Positions 34,535 to 44,082 of a stretch of 64,000 nt of DNA are shown here, in pieces. A program made the translations under genes and the position numbers. Origin of the DNA: Chitinophagaceae bacterium. GTDB lineage: Bacteria > Bacteroidota > Bacteroidia > Chitinophagales > UBA10324. The notes beneath the pieces are model-generated. The model was not told the origin of the DNA, did no database searches, and was given only the letters and a program-made list of their open reading frames with translations. The stretch's first letter is position 1, and each line of letters begins with the position of its first letter. The stretch is from assembly GCA_016717285.1 (NCBI GenBank), contig JADKFU010000005.1:666501-730500 (forward strand), given 5' to 3'.

Positions 34535-35041
34535 CTACTGAGCAGCTAATTCTTTCAGCTTTTCTTCCAGCTCAAATTCATCACCTTCAATGTAACCATT
34601 GTGAACGAAAGCAATATTACCTGCTTTATCAGTTACAACAGTATAGGGTACATTTTGGAAACTTAGCGCGCGTTTCAAATCCTGATTCGGATCTGTCAGC
34701 ACCCTGTAAGGCCAGCCCGAACCGTCAACTGTAGGTTTCACTTTTGTAACATTTCTTGAATCATCGATTGAAACAGCGATCAATTCAACATTGTAATTTT
34801 TCTGCCAGTCTTCATATAAATCCACGATATTGGAAAGTTCCTTTTTACAAGGAACACACCAGGTTGCCCAAAAACTAAGGATGATAATTTTTCCATCTTT
34901 TGAAAGTTCGCTGACATCCACTTTGTTGCCATCTACATCAGATAAAGTGATGGCTGGAAGTTTCTTATCCTGAGAAAATGAAAACTGTACACTGGCAAGA
35001 AGGAGTGCTATTATTAAGAGGAACAGGTTTTTTTTATGCAT
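34535..35041 (-). CDS. TlpA/ResA-like thiol-disulfide oxidoreductase
   Basis: 168 residues: a signal peptide (about 1-23, ending SFSQ) and a thioredoxin fold with WCVPC (C62, C65) in the typical SFWATWCVPCKKEL context, and the cis-Pro region at about 128-135 (FQNVPYTVVTD). Proteins of this family work in the periplasm, often reducing disulfides in apocytochromes or other partners. It is convergent with the T9SS cargo gene and divergent from DUF6029 downstream, in a neighbourhood rich in CxxC proteins. Confidence 0.9.
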   Translation of the reverse strand: MHKKNLFLLIIALLLASVQFSFSQDKKLPAITLSDVDGNKVDVSELSKDGKIIILSFWATWCVPCKKELSNIVDLYEDWQKNYNVELIAVSIDDSRNVTKVKPTVDGSGWPYRVLTDPNQDLKRALSFQNVPYTVVTDKAGNIAFVHNGYIEGDEFELEEKLKELAAQ

Positions 35042-35302
35042 ACTTTAATTTTTTTAATCGGCAGGCAAATTTATAACCAATTAATGAAACGGTGGAGAGA
35101 ATTAGGTGGATTTTTGACTGTAAACGTTATTTAAGCACTTTAAAGCAATGCACCTGGTATTTATGAAAAATTATCTTTGCTGCGCGAAAAGAACATGAGA
35201 AACTGAAAATGTTAATTGTCAGATTTATTTTGATTTCTTTTGCCTGATGTAAAATTGTGTGAAAGGGTTTATATGAATGTTTACTGAGTAATTTGCTGAA
35301 AA

Positions 35303-36883
35303 ATGATTCGGAAATTTTACCTTTTAGCCATTACTGTTTTTTTACCGGGAATTGCTTTTGCCCAGGGAAATCTTTCAGGCGATCTGCAAACCAATGTAAA
35401 TATCTTCCAGCGCGATTCTGCTATTGGCGCTTATAACACTCCTTTGTACGATAATTATTTTACAGGCATTGAATCATGGCTGAACGTAAATTACAGCATT
35501 GCCGGTTTCAATGCCGGAATTAGGCTGGATGCGTTTCTCAATTCAAACCTTAAGGATCCGAACGGTGCCTATACCGCTGTAGGCATTGGTTATTACTATC
35601 TTGAAAAGCAAGTTGGAAAACTTACAGTGCATGCCGGCCATTTTTATGACCAGTTTGGAAGTGGTATTGTATACCGCTCTTACGAAGACCGTGGGTTAGG
35701 GGTTGATTACGCTACGTATGGAATTAATCTTAAGTATGCGTTGAACGACAAGTGGATGCTGAAGGGAATTGCCGGATTAGAAAAGAACCTGTTTTCATTT
35801 TACAAGCCAACAATCAAAGGGTTAAATGTGGATGGCACCATTCAGATCAGTGATGATATCCGGCTGCTTCCCGGTGCAGCTTTTTTAAACCGGACTATTG
35901 ATCAGGCCTCGATGGATGTAGTAGTGTCAACCATTAACAGCTATGATTCTGTTGATCGTTTTGTGCCACAATACAATGTATATGCATTTTCAGGATACTA
36001 TACCTTAAGCGTAAAAAAATTCAGTTGGTATCTCGAAGCCGCAGGTAAATCTCATGAGGCTATTAAAGATGCAACGGGAAAACTGGTGGATGAGCCCGGA
36101 AGTGTCATTTATACTTCGTTGTCATTTTCACAAAAAGGACTTGGGCTGACAGGACAATTTAAGCGAACAGAAAACTATGTACTGCGGACATCTCCGAACG
36201 AAACATTGTTGAACGGAGTCATGAACTATATTCCACCCATGGCACGGCAGAATACATTGCGATTGCCGGCACGTTATCAGCCGGCGACACAATACCTTGG
36301 CGAAATGGCTTACCAGTTTGACGCTGTTTATACACCGGTGAAAGGTTATACCATTGATGCAAGCTTTTCCAATATCCGCGATCTGAACAACAATCATTTA
36401 TGGACAGAACTTTACGGTCAGTTGGAAATTACAAAGTCTAAGAAATTTCAATATATTTTCGGAGCCCAGTATATTTTTTATAATCAGCAGGTTTACCTCA
36501 GCGAGCCATTGCCTGATCAAACAGCTTTTACACCCTTTGCAGAATTAATCTTTAAGCCAACACGAAAGCAATCGCTGCGGTTTGAATTGCAATACCAAAG
36601 CACGCAGGAAGATTTTGGATCCTGGCTATTTGCATTGGTTGAATACAGCATTGCACCAAAATGGTCTTTTGCGGTTTCCGACATGTACAATATTGATCCA
36701 AACCCGGAGAAGACAACAGATAAAAATCACTACTACAATTTCTTTGTTGCTTATACTAAAAATGCCAACAGGTTTTCACTGTCTTACGTACGGCAGGTGG
36801 CAGGCATCAATTGCACAGGTGGTGTTTGCAGGTATGAACCCGCGTTTTCAGGGTTGAAGTTTAATCTCACGTCAAGTTTTTAA
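35303..36883 (+). CDS. DUF6029-family outer membrane protein
   Basis: 526 residues: signal peptide (about 1-21, ending IAFAQ), then GNLSGDLQTNVNIFQRDSAIG and a long series of amphipathic beta strands to the C-terminal RYEPAFSGLKFNLTSSF, which ends in Phe as outer membrane barrels do. It matches the Bacteroidota family DUF6029, often found beside an Omp28-type lipoprotein as here. Role unknown; the barrel reading is inferred from strand pattern. It is followed by an Omp28 protein and a Rieske protein in one probable operon. Confidence 0.8.
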   Translation: MIRKFYLLAITVFLPGIAFAQGNLSGDLQTNVNIFQRDSAIGAYNTPLYDNYFTGIESWLNVNYSIAGFNAGIRLDAFLNSNLKDPNGAYTAVGIGYYYLEKQVGKLTVHAGHFYDQFGSGIVYRSYEDRGLGVDYATYGINLKYALNDKWMLKGIAGLEKNLFSFYKPTIKGLNVDGTIQISDDIRLLPGAAFLNRTIDQASMDVVVSTINSYDSVDRFVPQYNVYAFSGYYTLSVKKFSWYLEAAGKSHEAIKDATGKLVDEPGSVIYTSLSFSQKGLGLTGQFKRTENYVLRTSPNETLLNGVMNYIPPMARQNTLRLPARYQPATQYLGEMAYQFDAVYTPVKGYTIDASFSNIRDLNNNHLWTELYGQLEITKSKKFQYIFGAQYIFYNQQVYLSEPLPDQTAFTPFAELIFKPTRKQSLRFELQYQSTQEDFGSWLFALVEYSIAPKWSFAVSDMYNIDPNPEKTTDKNHYYNFFVAYTKNANRFSLSYVRQVAGINCTGGVCRYEPAFSGLKFNLTSSF

Positions 36884-36932
36884 ATTAATTTTAAGGCCAT
36901 CCGCAGTTCAAACGTTAATCACCATTCGTAAA

Positions 36933-37826
36933 TTGACCTACTTAAATAATTTCACTCAGAAAAATATCCAAAGGAATAATTTCCTGAAGCAGACAGGTTA
37001 TATGCTGTTTCTTCTTGCAATCTTTTTCTGCTATTCTTCCTGTGAAGAAATAGGACCTAACATAAATGATAGTGGGGGAAATGGTGGTGGTGATACCACA
37101 AATGAAAGAGTGGTTTTGATGGAGGTTTTCACCGCCGTGAAATGCGTAAACTGTCCGGCTGGCCGTGAAATTATCGACGACTTAATTGATTCATTTCCCG
37201 GTAGGATAGAAGTGGTTGAAATACACAGTGGTGATCTTGCCAAACCCATTTATCCAACCGATCCTGATTTCAGGTCGCAGGATGCGGATGATATCACGGC
37301 TTACCTCGGGCCATTTCCGTTTCAGCCCTCTGCTGCTATTGACAGAAAATCGTGGGAGATTACGCCTGGAAATGTACAACGGCTTTTAGACCGTAACTAC
37401 TGGACCCTTTATTTTCAAAAGGAAATAGATAGTGTTTCGAATGTAAAAATTTCTCTCGAAAGAGCATTTGATACTGGCACCAGGTTACTGACTGTTACCA
37501 TGAAAGTGGATTTTCTGAAAGACGTAACAGATATCATCAATGCTACCATCCTGTTGACTGAAAGCGGAATGGTGGCTGCACAGGATGACGGGCCTACGAT
37601 GGTGGTTGATGATTATGTACATGAGGATGTTTTAAGAACTTTTTTAACCGGATACAGCGGTGAACTAGTGAACGCAACTAACACATCAGGAAGTAGCTGG
37701 ACGATTACAAGAAGCATCACGCTACCTATAGAGTGGAATGCCGGCAATTGCAGGGTAATCGGATTTGTTTCGAAGTCGGTTGGTACGTATGACGTGCTGC
37801 AGTCGGCCGGAATTTCGCTTAATTAA
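36933..37826 (+). CDS. Omp28-related lipoprotein with CxxC thioredoxin-like domain
   Basis: The frame opens with a TTG at 36933 (297 residues); an ATG at 37002 would start at the hydrophobic core of the signal sequence, losing its positive end, so the upstream start is preferred. The signal runs to CYSSC (C37), a lipobox-like site followed by a Gly/Asp/Asn-rich tether. The domain VLMEVFTAVKCVNCPAGREI holds the C71/C74 pair. Omp28-family proteins of Bacteroidota are outer membrane lipoproteins with a thioredoxin-like fold. It lies 16 bases before the Rieske gene. Confidence 0.82.
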   Translation: MTYLNNFTQKNIQRNNFLKQTGYMLFLLAIFFCYSSCEEIGPNINDSGGNGGGDTTNERVVLMEVFTAVKCVNCPAGREIIDDLIDSFPGRIEVVEIHSGDLAKPIYPTDPDFRSQDADDITAYLGPFPFQPSAAIDRKSWEITPGNVQRLLDRNYWTLYFQKEIDSVSNVKISLERAFDTGTRLLTVTMKVDFLKDVTDIINATILLTESGMVAAQDDGPTMVVDDYVHEDVLRTFLTGYSGELVNATNTSGSSWTITRSITLPIEWNAGNCRVIGFVSKSVGTYDVLQSAGISLN

Positions 37827-37842
37827 AAAAAACAATTTGTAA

Positions 37843-38250
37843 ATGGAAAGGAAGGAATTTTTGCAGAAGTTGGGTTATAGCGCAGCCGCATTTTTTATTG
37901 CAGATTTTTTAGCAGGTTGCTCCAAGATTGATCAATATCCAAAAGTTGATTTCTATTTAGATCTCCTCGATCCTGTAAACAGTGGCCTCATGAATTTAGG
38001 AGGGTTTGTGTATGTAAGCAATGTGATTGTTTTTAAAGGGTTAGACAATAACTATTACGCGCTTTCAAAAATTTGCACGCACCAGGGATGCAGTGTTGAG
38101 TACGAAGTTTCACATGATGAGATGACCTGCCCATGTCATGGCAGTCATTATGATATTTCCGGAAATGTAACCATGGGACCCGCCTCCTCACCACTGCAAC
38201 AATATGCTACTCAACTAATCGGAACACAATTGCATGTATTTGAGCCATAA
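37843..38250 (+). CDS. Rieske [2Fe-2S] lipoprotein
   Basis: 135 residues. The N-terminus MERKEFLQKLGYSAAAFFIADFL then AGC (C26) reads as a lipoprotein signal. The Rieske site is complete: CTHQGC (C78, H80, C83) and CPCHGS (C96, C98, H99), with C78, H80, C96 and H99 as cluster ligands and C83-C98 as the usual disulfide. GPASSPLQQYATQLIG is the standard proline-loop region. It should carry an electron-transfer cluster on the outer face of the inner membrane or beyond. No cytochrome bc partner is adjacent. Cotranscribed with the Omp28-type gene. Confidence 0.92.
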   Translation: MERKEFLQKLGYSAAAFFIADFLAGCSKIDQYPKVDFYLDLLDPVNSGLMNLGGFVYVSNVIVFKGLDNNYYALSKICTHQGCSVEYEVSHDEMTCPCHGSHYDISGNVTMGPASSPLQQYATQLIGTQLHVFEP

Positions 38251-38313
38251 GGGTGATGCCTGACGCCAAATGATTAACGTTCTTTAATTGATTACTTTGC
38301 AAGAAAAAATTGT

Positions 38314-38619
38314 ATGGGTTTTCTAAACAAATTATTTGGCGGAGCCAAAGAAGAAGGACAAGGCATGGCTGCTCAATTGATGTCGCAACTGACCACAGAT
38401 TTGAAGCTCACAGGCGAACAGCTTGAAAAGATGAAAGGCGCTTTTCAGCAGTTTCGTGAAAAGCGCAAAGCTGCCAAGGCAAGTGGTGGCGATATGAAAT
38501 CGCAGATGCAAGGTGTGAAGCAGGAATTAAAAGCGCAGATCCAGGGATTGCTTTCTGAAGAACAGAAGAAAAAGTTCATGGCGAATATCGAGCAGTACAA
38601 GGATTTTTTCCAGAAGTAG
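38314..38619 (+). CDS. Small helical protein with Spy/CpxP-like spacing
   Basis: 101 residues, highly charged and Gln/Lys-rich, nearly all helical, with no signal peptide. LTTDLKLTGEQLEKMKGAFQQFREKR and LLSEEQKKKFMANIEQY resemble the LTxEQ helices of the Spy/CpxP group, but those are periplasmic, while this protein has only a short GFLNKLFGGAKEE start. I do not assign a function. It may be cotranscribed with the Rieske gene (63-bp gap). Confidence 0.7.
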   Translation: MGFLNKLFGGAKEEGQGMAAQLMSQLTTDLKLTGEQLEKMKGAFQQFREKRKAAKASGGDMKSQMQGVKQELKAQIQGLLSEEQKKKFMANIEQYKDFFQK

Positions 38620-38635
38620 CCGAGGCTACAAACAA

Positions 38636-40168
38636 TTAAGCCGGAGAGGTTTGTTGAAGTTGTATTGACGCCAGAATTTCTTCTACATAACTTCTGTCAT
38701 TACTAAGGCGGGGAACTTTGTTTTGCCCGCCAAGTTTTCCTTTCGATTTCAACCAGTTATAAAAAGTATTTGGTTGGACTATATGAATTACAGGAAGCTG
38801 CAAGGCAAGATCATGCGATCTCTTGGCATCGTAATCTGAATTTACGGAACGCAAGGCTTCATCAAGCACTTTTGCAAAATGCAGAGCGTCTTCCGGCGGC
38901 TTAGAAAATTCAATCAGCCATTCATGTCCTCCGCGATGCGCTACTGTGAGATAAATAGGAGCTACTGTATAATCATTTACCACGGCACCGGTTAAATTGC
39001 AGGCTTCTGCCAGTGCGCGATCGGTATTGTCAACAATCACTTCTTCACCAAAGGCATTGATGAAATGTTTTAATCTTCCGGTTACCTGGATTCTGTATGG
39101 GCGCACTGAAGTGAATCTGATAGTATCACCCACCACGTATCGCCACAGCCCGCCATTGGTAGAGATCACCAAACCATAATTCTCACCAACGATAACTTCA
39201 TGTAAAAAAATGGTCCGGGGTTCTTTATTTCCAAATTCGGAAGAAGGTATAAATTCATAGAAAATGCCATTATTCAGGTGCAGCAGAAGGTCATCATCTT
39301 CCAATCCGTATTGAAAACCAAAAAAACCTTCAGAGGCATTATAAGTTTCATAGTAGTACATGTTATTGGACCTGATCAGTGACCGGAATTCTTCCCGATA
39401 GGGCTTGAAGCTGACACCTCCGTGAATGTATAACTCAAGATTTGGCCATACTTCTTTCAGGTTGTTTTTGCCGCTGATATCGAATAGCCTTTTTATGAGC
39501 AGCATAGTCCAGGTCGGTACGCCTGAAAGATTGGTTACATCTTCATTCACCGTTGCATTGGCCAATGCTTCCAGTTTTTTTTCCCAGTCATCCATCAGGG
39601 CAACCGTAAGATCAGGAGTGCGGTACCACTGCGCGAAGAATGACATGTTTTGAAGCAATACCGCAGAGAGATCACCGTAAGCCGAATTTTTATTCATCGG
39701 GTTGATCTGATGGCTTCCACCTACAATCAATCCTTTTCCACTAAGGAGCTTCGTGTCCGGATTTGCATTGCAATAAGCAGACAACAGATCAATAGCGCCG
39801 CGATAATGACAATCTTCAATAGACTCCGCTGTCATCGGAATAAATTTGCTTTTATCTGATGTGGTGCCTGAAGATTTTGAAAACCATTTTACGGGAGTAT
39901 TCCACAGCACATTCTGTTCCCCATCCATGATACGTTGAATGAATGGTTTGAGGGAGTCATAATCCTGCAGTGGAACACGTTTCCTGAAATCTTCAGCGTA
40001 ACGAATACCGTTATAGTCATGTGTTTTGCCCCAATCCGTGTCTTTTCCTGCTGTGATGAGTGCCTGAAAAACTTTCTGTTGCGCATCCAATGGATATTCC
40101 ATCCACAGCTCAATCTGATTGATGCGCTGGCGTAGAAACCATTGTACTATGGGAGAGAAGACAAACAA
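38636..40168 (-). CDS. GH3 auxin-responsive-promoter family acyl-adenylating enzyme
   Basis: 510 residues with the GH3 pattern: FSKSSGTTSDKSKFIPMT (ATP loop, about 93-110), YYETYNASEGFFG (about 275-290), LWRYVVGDTIRFTS (about 340-355) and TGRLKHFINAFGEEV. Plant GH3 enzymes join amino acids to carboxylic acids through an adenylate; the bacterial substrates are unknown. It is the last gene of the leftward recJ, lptB, GH3 run, and GH3 beside lptB is common in Bacteroidota. No signal peptide is seen. Confidence 0.9.
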   Translation of the reverse strand: MFVFSPIVQWFLRQRINQIELWMEYPLDAQQKVFQALITAGKDTDWGKTHDYNGIRYAEDFRKRVPLQDYDSLKPFIQRIMDGEQNVLWNTPVKWFSKSSGTTSDKSKFIPMTAESIEDCHYRGAIDLLSAYCNANPDTKLLSGKGLIVGGSHQINPMNKNSAYGDLSAVLLQNMSFFAQWYRTPDLTVALMDDWEKKLEALANATVNEDVTNLSGVPTWTMLLIKRLFDISGKNNLKEVWPNLELYIHGGVSFKPYREEFRSLIRSNNMYYYETYNASEGFFGFQYGLEDDDLLLHLNNGIFYEFIPSSEFGNKEPRTIFLHEVIVGENYGLVISTNGGLWRYVVGDTIRFTSVRPYRIQVTGRLKHFINAFGEEVIVDNTDRALAEACNLTGAVVNDYTVAPIYLTVAHRGGHEWLIEFSKPPEDALHFAKVLDEALRSVNSDYDAKRSHDLALQLPVIHIVQPNTFYNWLKSKGKLGGQNKVPRLSNDRSYVEEILASIQLQQTSPA

Positions 40169-40267
40169 ATCTGAATCGAAGGGTGAATTAAAATAAATGC
40201 AAAAAAGTTATTTCTGAAAGATGGTAAAGAAAATTGAAAAAAAATATTTACAGAGATTATTCAGGAG

Positions 40268-41008
40268 TTATATGACAGTGTTTTTCCGCCTCAGTTCAAA
40301 ATTACGGCCGAGATAAACTTTGCGTACCTGTTCATCTGCAGCCAGTTCTTCGGCAGTTCCCTGTTTTAAAATTTTTCCTTCAAAGAGCAAGTAAGCACGA
40401 TCAGTAATGGATAAAGTTTCCTGCACATTGTGATCCGTTATCAGGATGCCGATGTTTTTAAATTTCAGTTTGGCAACAATAACCTGGATATCTTCTACTG
40501 CAATCGGATCAATGCCGGCAAAGGGTTCGTCAAGCAATATAAATTTCGGATCAACAGCCAGCGCGCGGGCAATTTCTGTTCTTCTTCTTTCACCACCTGA
40601 TAACAAGTCGCCGCGATTTTTCCGGACATGATTCAATCCGAATTCATCCAGCAGTATTTCAAGTTTTTCTTTTTGTTCTTTTTTTGATAACCGAGTCATT
40701 TCCAGTACTGCAGCCACATTATCTTCTACGGTAAGTTTTCTGAAGATGGATGCTTCCTGTGGAAGGTAACCAATGCCTTCCTGTGCACGCTTGTACATGG
40801 GCTGATGCGTGATGTCGAGCTGATCAAGTAATATCTTGCCTTCATCAGGGCGAACAAGTCCAACTGTCATATAAAACGTAGTTGTTTTCCCGGCGCCATT
40901 AGGGCCAAGCAGTCCGACAATCTCACCCTGTTCTACATACACAGAAACATGATCCACTACTTTTCGCTGGCGGTAGGCTTTTACGAGGTTTTCTGTTCGG
41001 AGGATCAT
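40268..41008 (-). CDS. lptB: LPS export ABC transporter ATP-binding protein
   Basis: 246 residues of ABC ATPase: Walker A GPNGAGKT (35-42), Q-loop at about 84 (YLPQEASIF), signature LLSGGERRR, Walker B FILLDEPFAGIDP and the switch His in ITDHNVQET. The RKLTVEDNVAAVLE and YLGRNFEL stretches are LptB-specific. It powers LptFG extraction of lipopolysaccharide from the inner membrane. lptF, lptG, lptA and lptC are not in this window. It starts within a family B repeat boundary. Confidence 0.93.
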   Translation of the reverse strand: MILRTENLVKAYRQRKVVDHVSVYVEQGEIVGLLGPNGAGKTTTFYMTVGLVRPDEGKILLDQLDITHQPMYKRAQEGIGYLPQEASIFRKLTVEDNVAAVLEMTRLSKKEQKEKLEILLDEFGLNHVRKNRGDLLSGGERRRTEIARALAVDPKFILLDEPFAGIDPIAVEDIQVIVAKLKFKNIGILITDHNVQETLSITDRAYLLFEGKILKQGTAEELAADEQVRKVYLGRNFELRRKNTVI

Positions 41009-41092
41009 GAGAGTAGTGAGTGAAGGTCGAGAGTCCTTAGTCTTTAGTCGTTAGTTGGTCATTGGTCATTTATTTCATCGGCACATTGGCTT
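41008..41092. repeat. Composite low-complexity repeat, family B, overlapping the recJ 3' end
   Basis: GAGAGTAGTGAGTGAAGG, GTCCTTAGTCTTTAGTCGTT, TTGGTCATTGGTCATT and CATCGGCACATTGGC follow each other. The last word lies inside recJ and encodes its final residues (ANVPMK in the recJ frame), so the repeat extends into the coding region. Confidence 0.65.
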
Positions 41093-42779
41093 CCTTCACA
41101 TCCTTCACCGTCATCTCAATCCGCTTTTTATCATTCCATTCATTTTCATCAAGGTTGTAGCAGATATCAAAGGGTTGCTTGCTTTTTACTAAGGGAAGAA
41201 ATGAACCCATTCCAAAACCAATACCATTTAATGATCCAATGCCTTTCTTAAGTGAGAACTTCAAATGATCTGTGCCTACAATGCGCGACCAGTTGGTGTC
41301 TTCCACACATGAAGTCATGAAAACCGGTTTCATGTTTTGCGGACCAAACGGAGCGAATTGTTTCAGCATGCTGTAAAATTTGGGGGTTATATCTTCCATT
41401 TCCAATACTGCATTGATCTCAATTTCAGGTGTAAGGTATCGTTCTTCGATGGTAGAGGATACGACTTCTTCAAATCGTTGTGTGAAGGCTGAAAGGTTTT
41501 CAATACGCATAGTCAGTCCGGCTGCAAACATATGACCGCCGAATTGTTCGAGTAAATCGCTGCAGGAAAGAATGGCTTCATAAATATCGAAACCGGCAAC
41601 CGACCGTGCAGAACCGGTAGCAAGTCCGTTTGATTCGGTAAGAACGATGGTAGGCCTATACCATTTGTCAATAAGCCTTGAAGCTACTATTCCAATTACT
41701 CCCTTGTGCCAGTGTGGTTGAAACAACACCGTACTTTTTTTTCCTGTTTGGCCCGGATCAACCTGCAGCATAGCCAATGCTTCCTCGGTAATGGTGGAAT
41801 CAAAGCCGCGACGATCAATATTGTGCTTGTTCAGCACTTCTGCATTGCCTACAGCGTGATGAGCAGATTCAGAGATCAGTAACTTAACAGCATTGCGTGC
41901 ATCATCCATTCTGCCGGCGGCGTTAATGCGCGGACCAATCATGAACACAAGATCTGAAATGGTAAATTCTTTCTTAGTCACGTTGGTCTGCATCAAAGCC
42001 CGCAACCCTTCACTGGGTTGCCTGTTAATTTTTTCAAGGCCATAAAATGCCAACACTCTGTTTTCGCCCGTAATAGGTACTATATCAGATGCGATGCTCA
42101 CGACAACAAAATCGAGGTACTTCAAATAGCTTTCATCCGGTAGATTATTTTTTTGTGCATATGCACTGATGAGTTTGAAGCCAATACCGCAGCCGCACAA
42201 TTCTTTGTACGGATAGTCACAATCTTTTCTTTTGGGATCAAGCACTGCTATGGCATCCGGAATTTTTATACCCGGAAGGTGATGATCACAAATAATGAAA
42301 TCAATGGAAAGTGTTTTCGCATAGTCAATTTTATCAATTGATTTTATGCCGCAATCTAAAGCGATAATGAGCGTGAAACCGTTTTCCTTTGCCCAATCTA
42401 TTCCCTGATTGGAAATGCCATAACCTTCTGTGTAACGATTGGGTACATAATATTCCACTTGCGCACCCAATTCGTGAAAGAAAGAATAAGCGGTGGCAAC
42501 AGCGGTAGTACCATCTACATCATAATCACCATAAATCAGAATTTTCTCATTATTGGCAATTGCCTGTTCAATCCGGTCAATCGCTTTGTCCATATCTTTC
42601 ATCAGGAATGGATCGTGGAGGTCGGATAAAGAAGGGCGAAAAAATTTCTTCGCTTCATCAAAAGTAGAAATGCCGCGTTGCACCAATATCTGCAACAGTA
42701 CAGGATGGATATTAAGTGCTGATTGCAGGTTAGCAAATTTAAGCGGATCTGTTTCTTTGAGTACCCAGCGCTTGTTCAT
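41070..42779 (-). CDS. recJ: Single-stranded-DNA-specific exonuclease RecJ
   Basis: 569 residues with the DHH-family motifs: YGDYDVDGTTA (D85, D87, D89), D142 in ALDCGI and D165-H166-H167 in ICDHHLPG. The DHHA1 part (RINAAGRMDDA, then GVIGIVASRL and SARSVAGFDIYEAI) and a C-terminal OB-like domain follow. It digests single-stranded DNA 5' to 3' in mismatch and recombination repair. It is upstream of lptB in the same orientation. Confidence 0.95.
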   Translation of the reverse strand: MNKRWVLKETDPLKFANLQSALNIHPVLLQILVQRGISTFDEAKKFFRPSLSDLHDPFLMKDMDKAIDRIEQAIANNEKILIYGDYDVDGTTAVATAYSFFHELGAQVEYYVPNRYTEGYGISNQGIDWAKENGFTLIIALDCGIKSIDKIDYAKTLSIDFIICDHHLPGIKIPDAIAVLDPKRKDCDYPYKELCGCGIGFKLISAYAQKNNLPDESYLKYLDFVVVSIASDIVPITGENRVLAFYGLEKINRQPSEGLRALMQTNVTKKEFTISDLVFMIGPRINAAGRMDDARNAVKLLISESAHHAVGNAEVLNKHNIDRRGFDSTITEEALAMLQVDPGQTGKKSTVLFQPHWHKGVIGIVASRLIDKWYRPTIVLTESNGLATGSARSVAGFDIYEAILSCSDLLEQFGGHMFAAGLTMRIENLSAFTQRFEEVVSSTIEERYLTPEIEINAVLEMEDITPKFYSMLKQFAPFGPQNMKPVFMTSCVEDTNWSRIVGTDHLKFSLKKGIGSLNGIGFGMGSFLPLVKSKQPFDICYNLDENEWNDKKRIEMTVKDVKEANVPMK

Positions 42780-42837
42780 ATAGTTATCATATAGTTTGGT
42801 GAAAAATTATCCTGTGCGGTGATGTTGCATTGATAAT

Positions 42838-43872
42838 TCATGCTCTTTCATTCATTGCTTTCTCCCATTCCCAGGCAGAACGCATCATTTCTTCCAATGA
42901 TCGTTGTGGTTTCCATTGTAGTAAATTTTCAGCTTTTACATTGCTGGAATAAACGGCAATGGCATCACCGGCTCTGCGCGGCCCGATGCGGTAGTTCAGT
43001 TTTACACCGGTTGTTTTTTCGAATGCATGAATCATCTCCAACACACTTACGCCATTTCCTGTCCCAAGATTGATGATTTCGCAAATAGAAGCTGCGCCCA
43101 TATTTTTTTTCTTCTCCAGGTATTGTAACGAAAGTGTGTGTGCTTCGGCAACATCCATCACATGAATGTAATCGCGGATGCAGGAACCATCACGTGTTGG
43201 ATAATCACTTCCCAGCACTACGAATTCTTTTATTTTTCCAATGGCAGTGCGGGTGATGGCCGGAATAAGATTGGCAGGTTTTTCTTCAAAGGGTTCACCG
43301 AGCAGTGCTGATGAATGCGAACCAACAGGATTAAAATAGCGAAGCAGAGTTGTGTAAAACGGATCCGCTTTAATTGCATCAGCAATAATCTGTTCACCAA
43401 AATATTTAGTGCGGCCGTATGGTGACTGCTGTTCATACACCGGTGTGTCTTCGCTTACTGGTAATTTTTCAATATTCCCATAGACGGAACTGGAGGAAGA
43501 GAATATAAAATACGGAACTTTAAAGTCCTGCCTGCACTGCAAAAGGTTAATCAGTGATAACAGGTTATTGTGATAATACATCATTGGAAATTCCACCGAT
43601 TCACCAACCATTTTAAATGCGGCAAAGTGAATGATGCCGGTGATATCAGGGTTCGAAGCGAAAATATTTTTAACCTGCATCATGTCATTCAGGTCGGCAT
43701 CAATATTCACCGGACGTTTTCCGGTAATCTGAAAAACACGATCCGGAACATAAGGTTTGCCGCGTGAGAAATTATCAACGCTGAGCACTTCATAACCTTT
43801 CTCCAATAAATCAACCATTGTATGACTTCCGATATACCCGCAGCCGCCAGTAACAAGGATTTTTTGTTTCAT
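42838..43872 (-). CDS. galE: UDP-glucose 4-epimerase
   Basis: 344 residues from the ATG at 43872 (MKQKILVTGGCGYIGSH); a longer frame to 43944 adds 24 residues upstream of the Rossmann fold and is rejected. NAD-binding GGCGYIG is at 9-15, the catalytic Tyr/Lys pair is Y152 and K156 (PYGRTKYFGE) and the Ser run at 125-129. RDGSCIRDYIHVMDVA and IINLGTGNGVSVLEMI are typical GalE. It interconverts UDP-glucose and UDP-galactose for surface sugars. It heads the leftward set recJ-lptB-GH3, 58 bases from recJ. Confidence 0.92.
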   Translation of the reverse strand: MKQKILVTGGCGYIGSHTMVDLLEKGYEVLSVDNFSRGKPYVPDRVFQITGKRPVNIDADLNDMMQVKNIFASNPDITGIIHFAAFKMVGESVEFPMMYYHNNLLSLINLLQCRQDFKVPYFIFSSSSSVYGNIEKLPVSEDTPVYEQQSPYGRTKYFGEQIIADAIKADPFYTTLLRYFNPVGSHSSALLGEPFEEKPANLIPAITRTAIGKIKEFVVLGSDYPTRDGSCIRDYIHVMDVAEAHTLSLQYLEKKKNMGAASICEIINLGTGNGVSVLEMIHAFEKTTGVKLNYRIGPRRAGDAIAVYSSNVKAENLLQWKPQRSLEEMMRSAWEWEKAMNERA

Positions 43873-44082
43873 AGTGCAATGATAAATATAAAGGGGGGAA
43901 AAGCAGTTGCTAATTGTGCATTTGGATGAATTAGCACCAGGCATTTTCCTGTAGCTGATAAATGAAGTGATGGATAAATGTTATAGCCTTTTAATGCCGA
44001 ACCAGAATTATTTTTAATAGGAACACAATAATGAATAGCAAAGTAAAAATAGTTTTTTGTTGCAATAAACTGAAAGGCCTTA

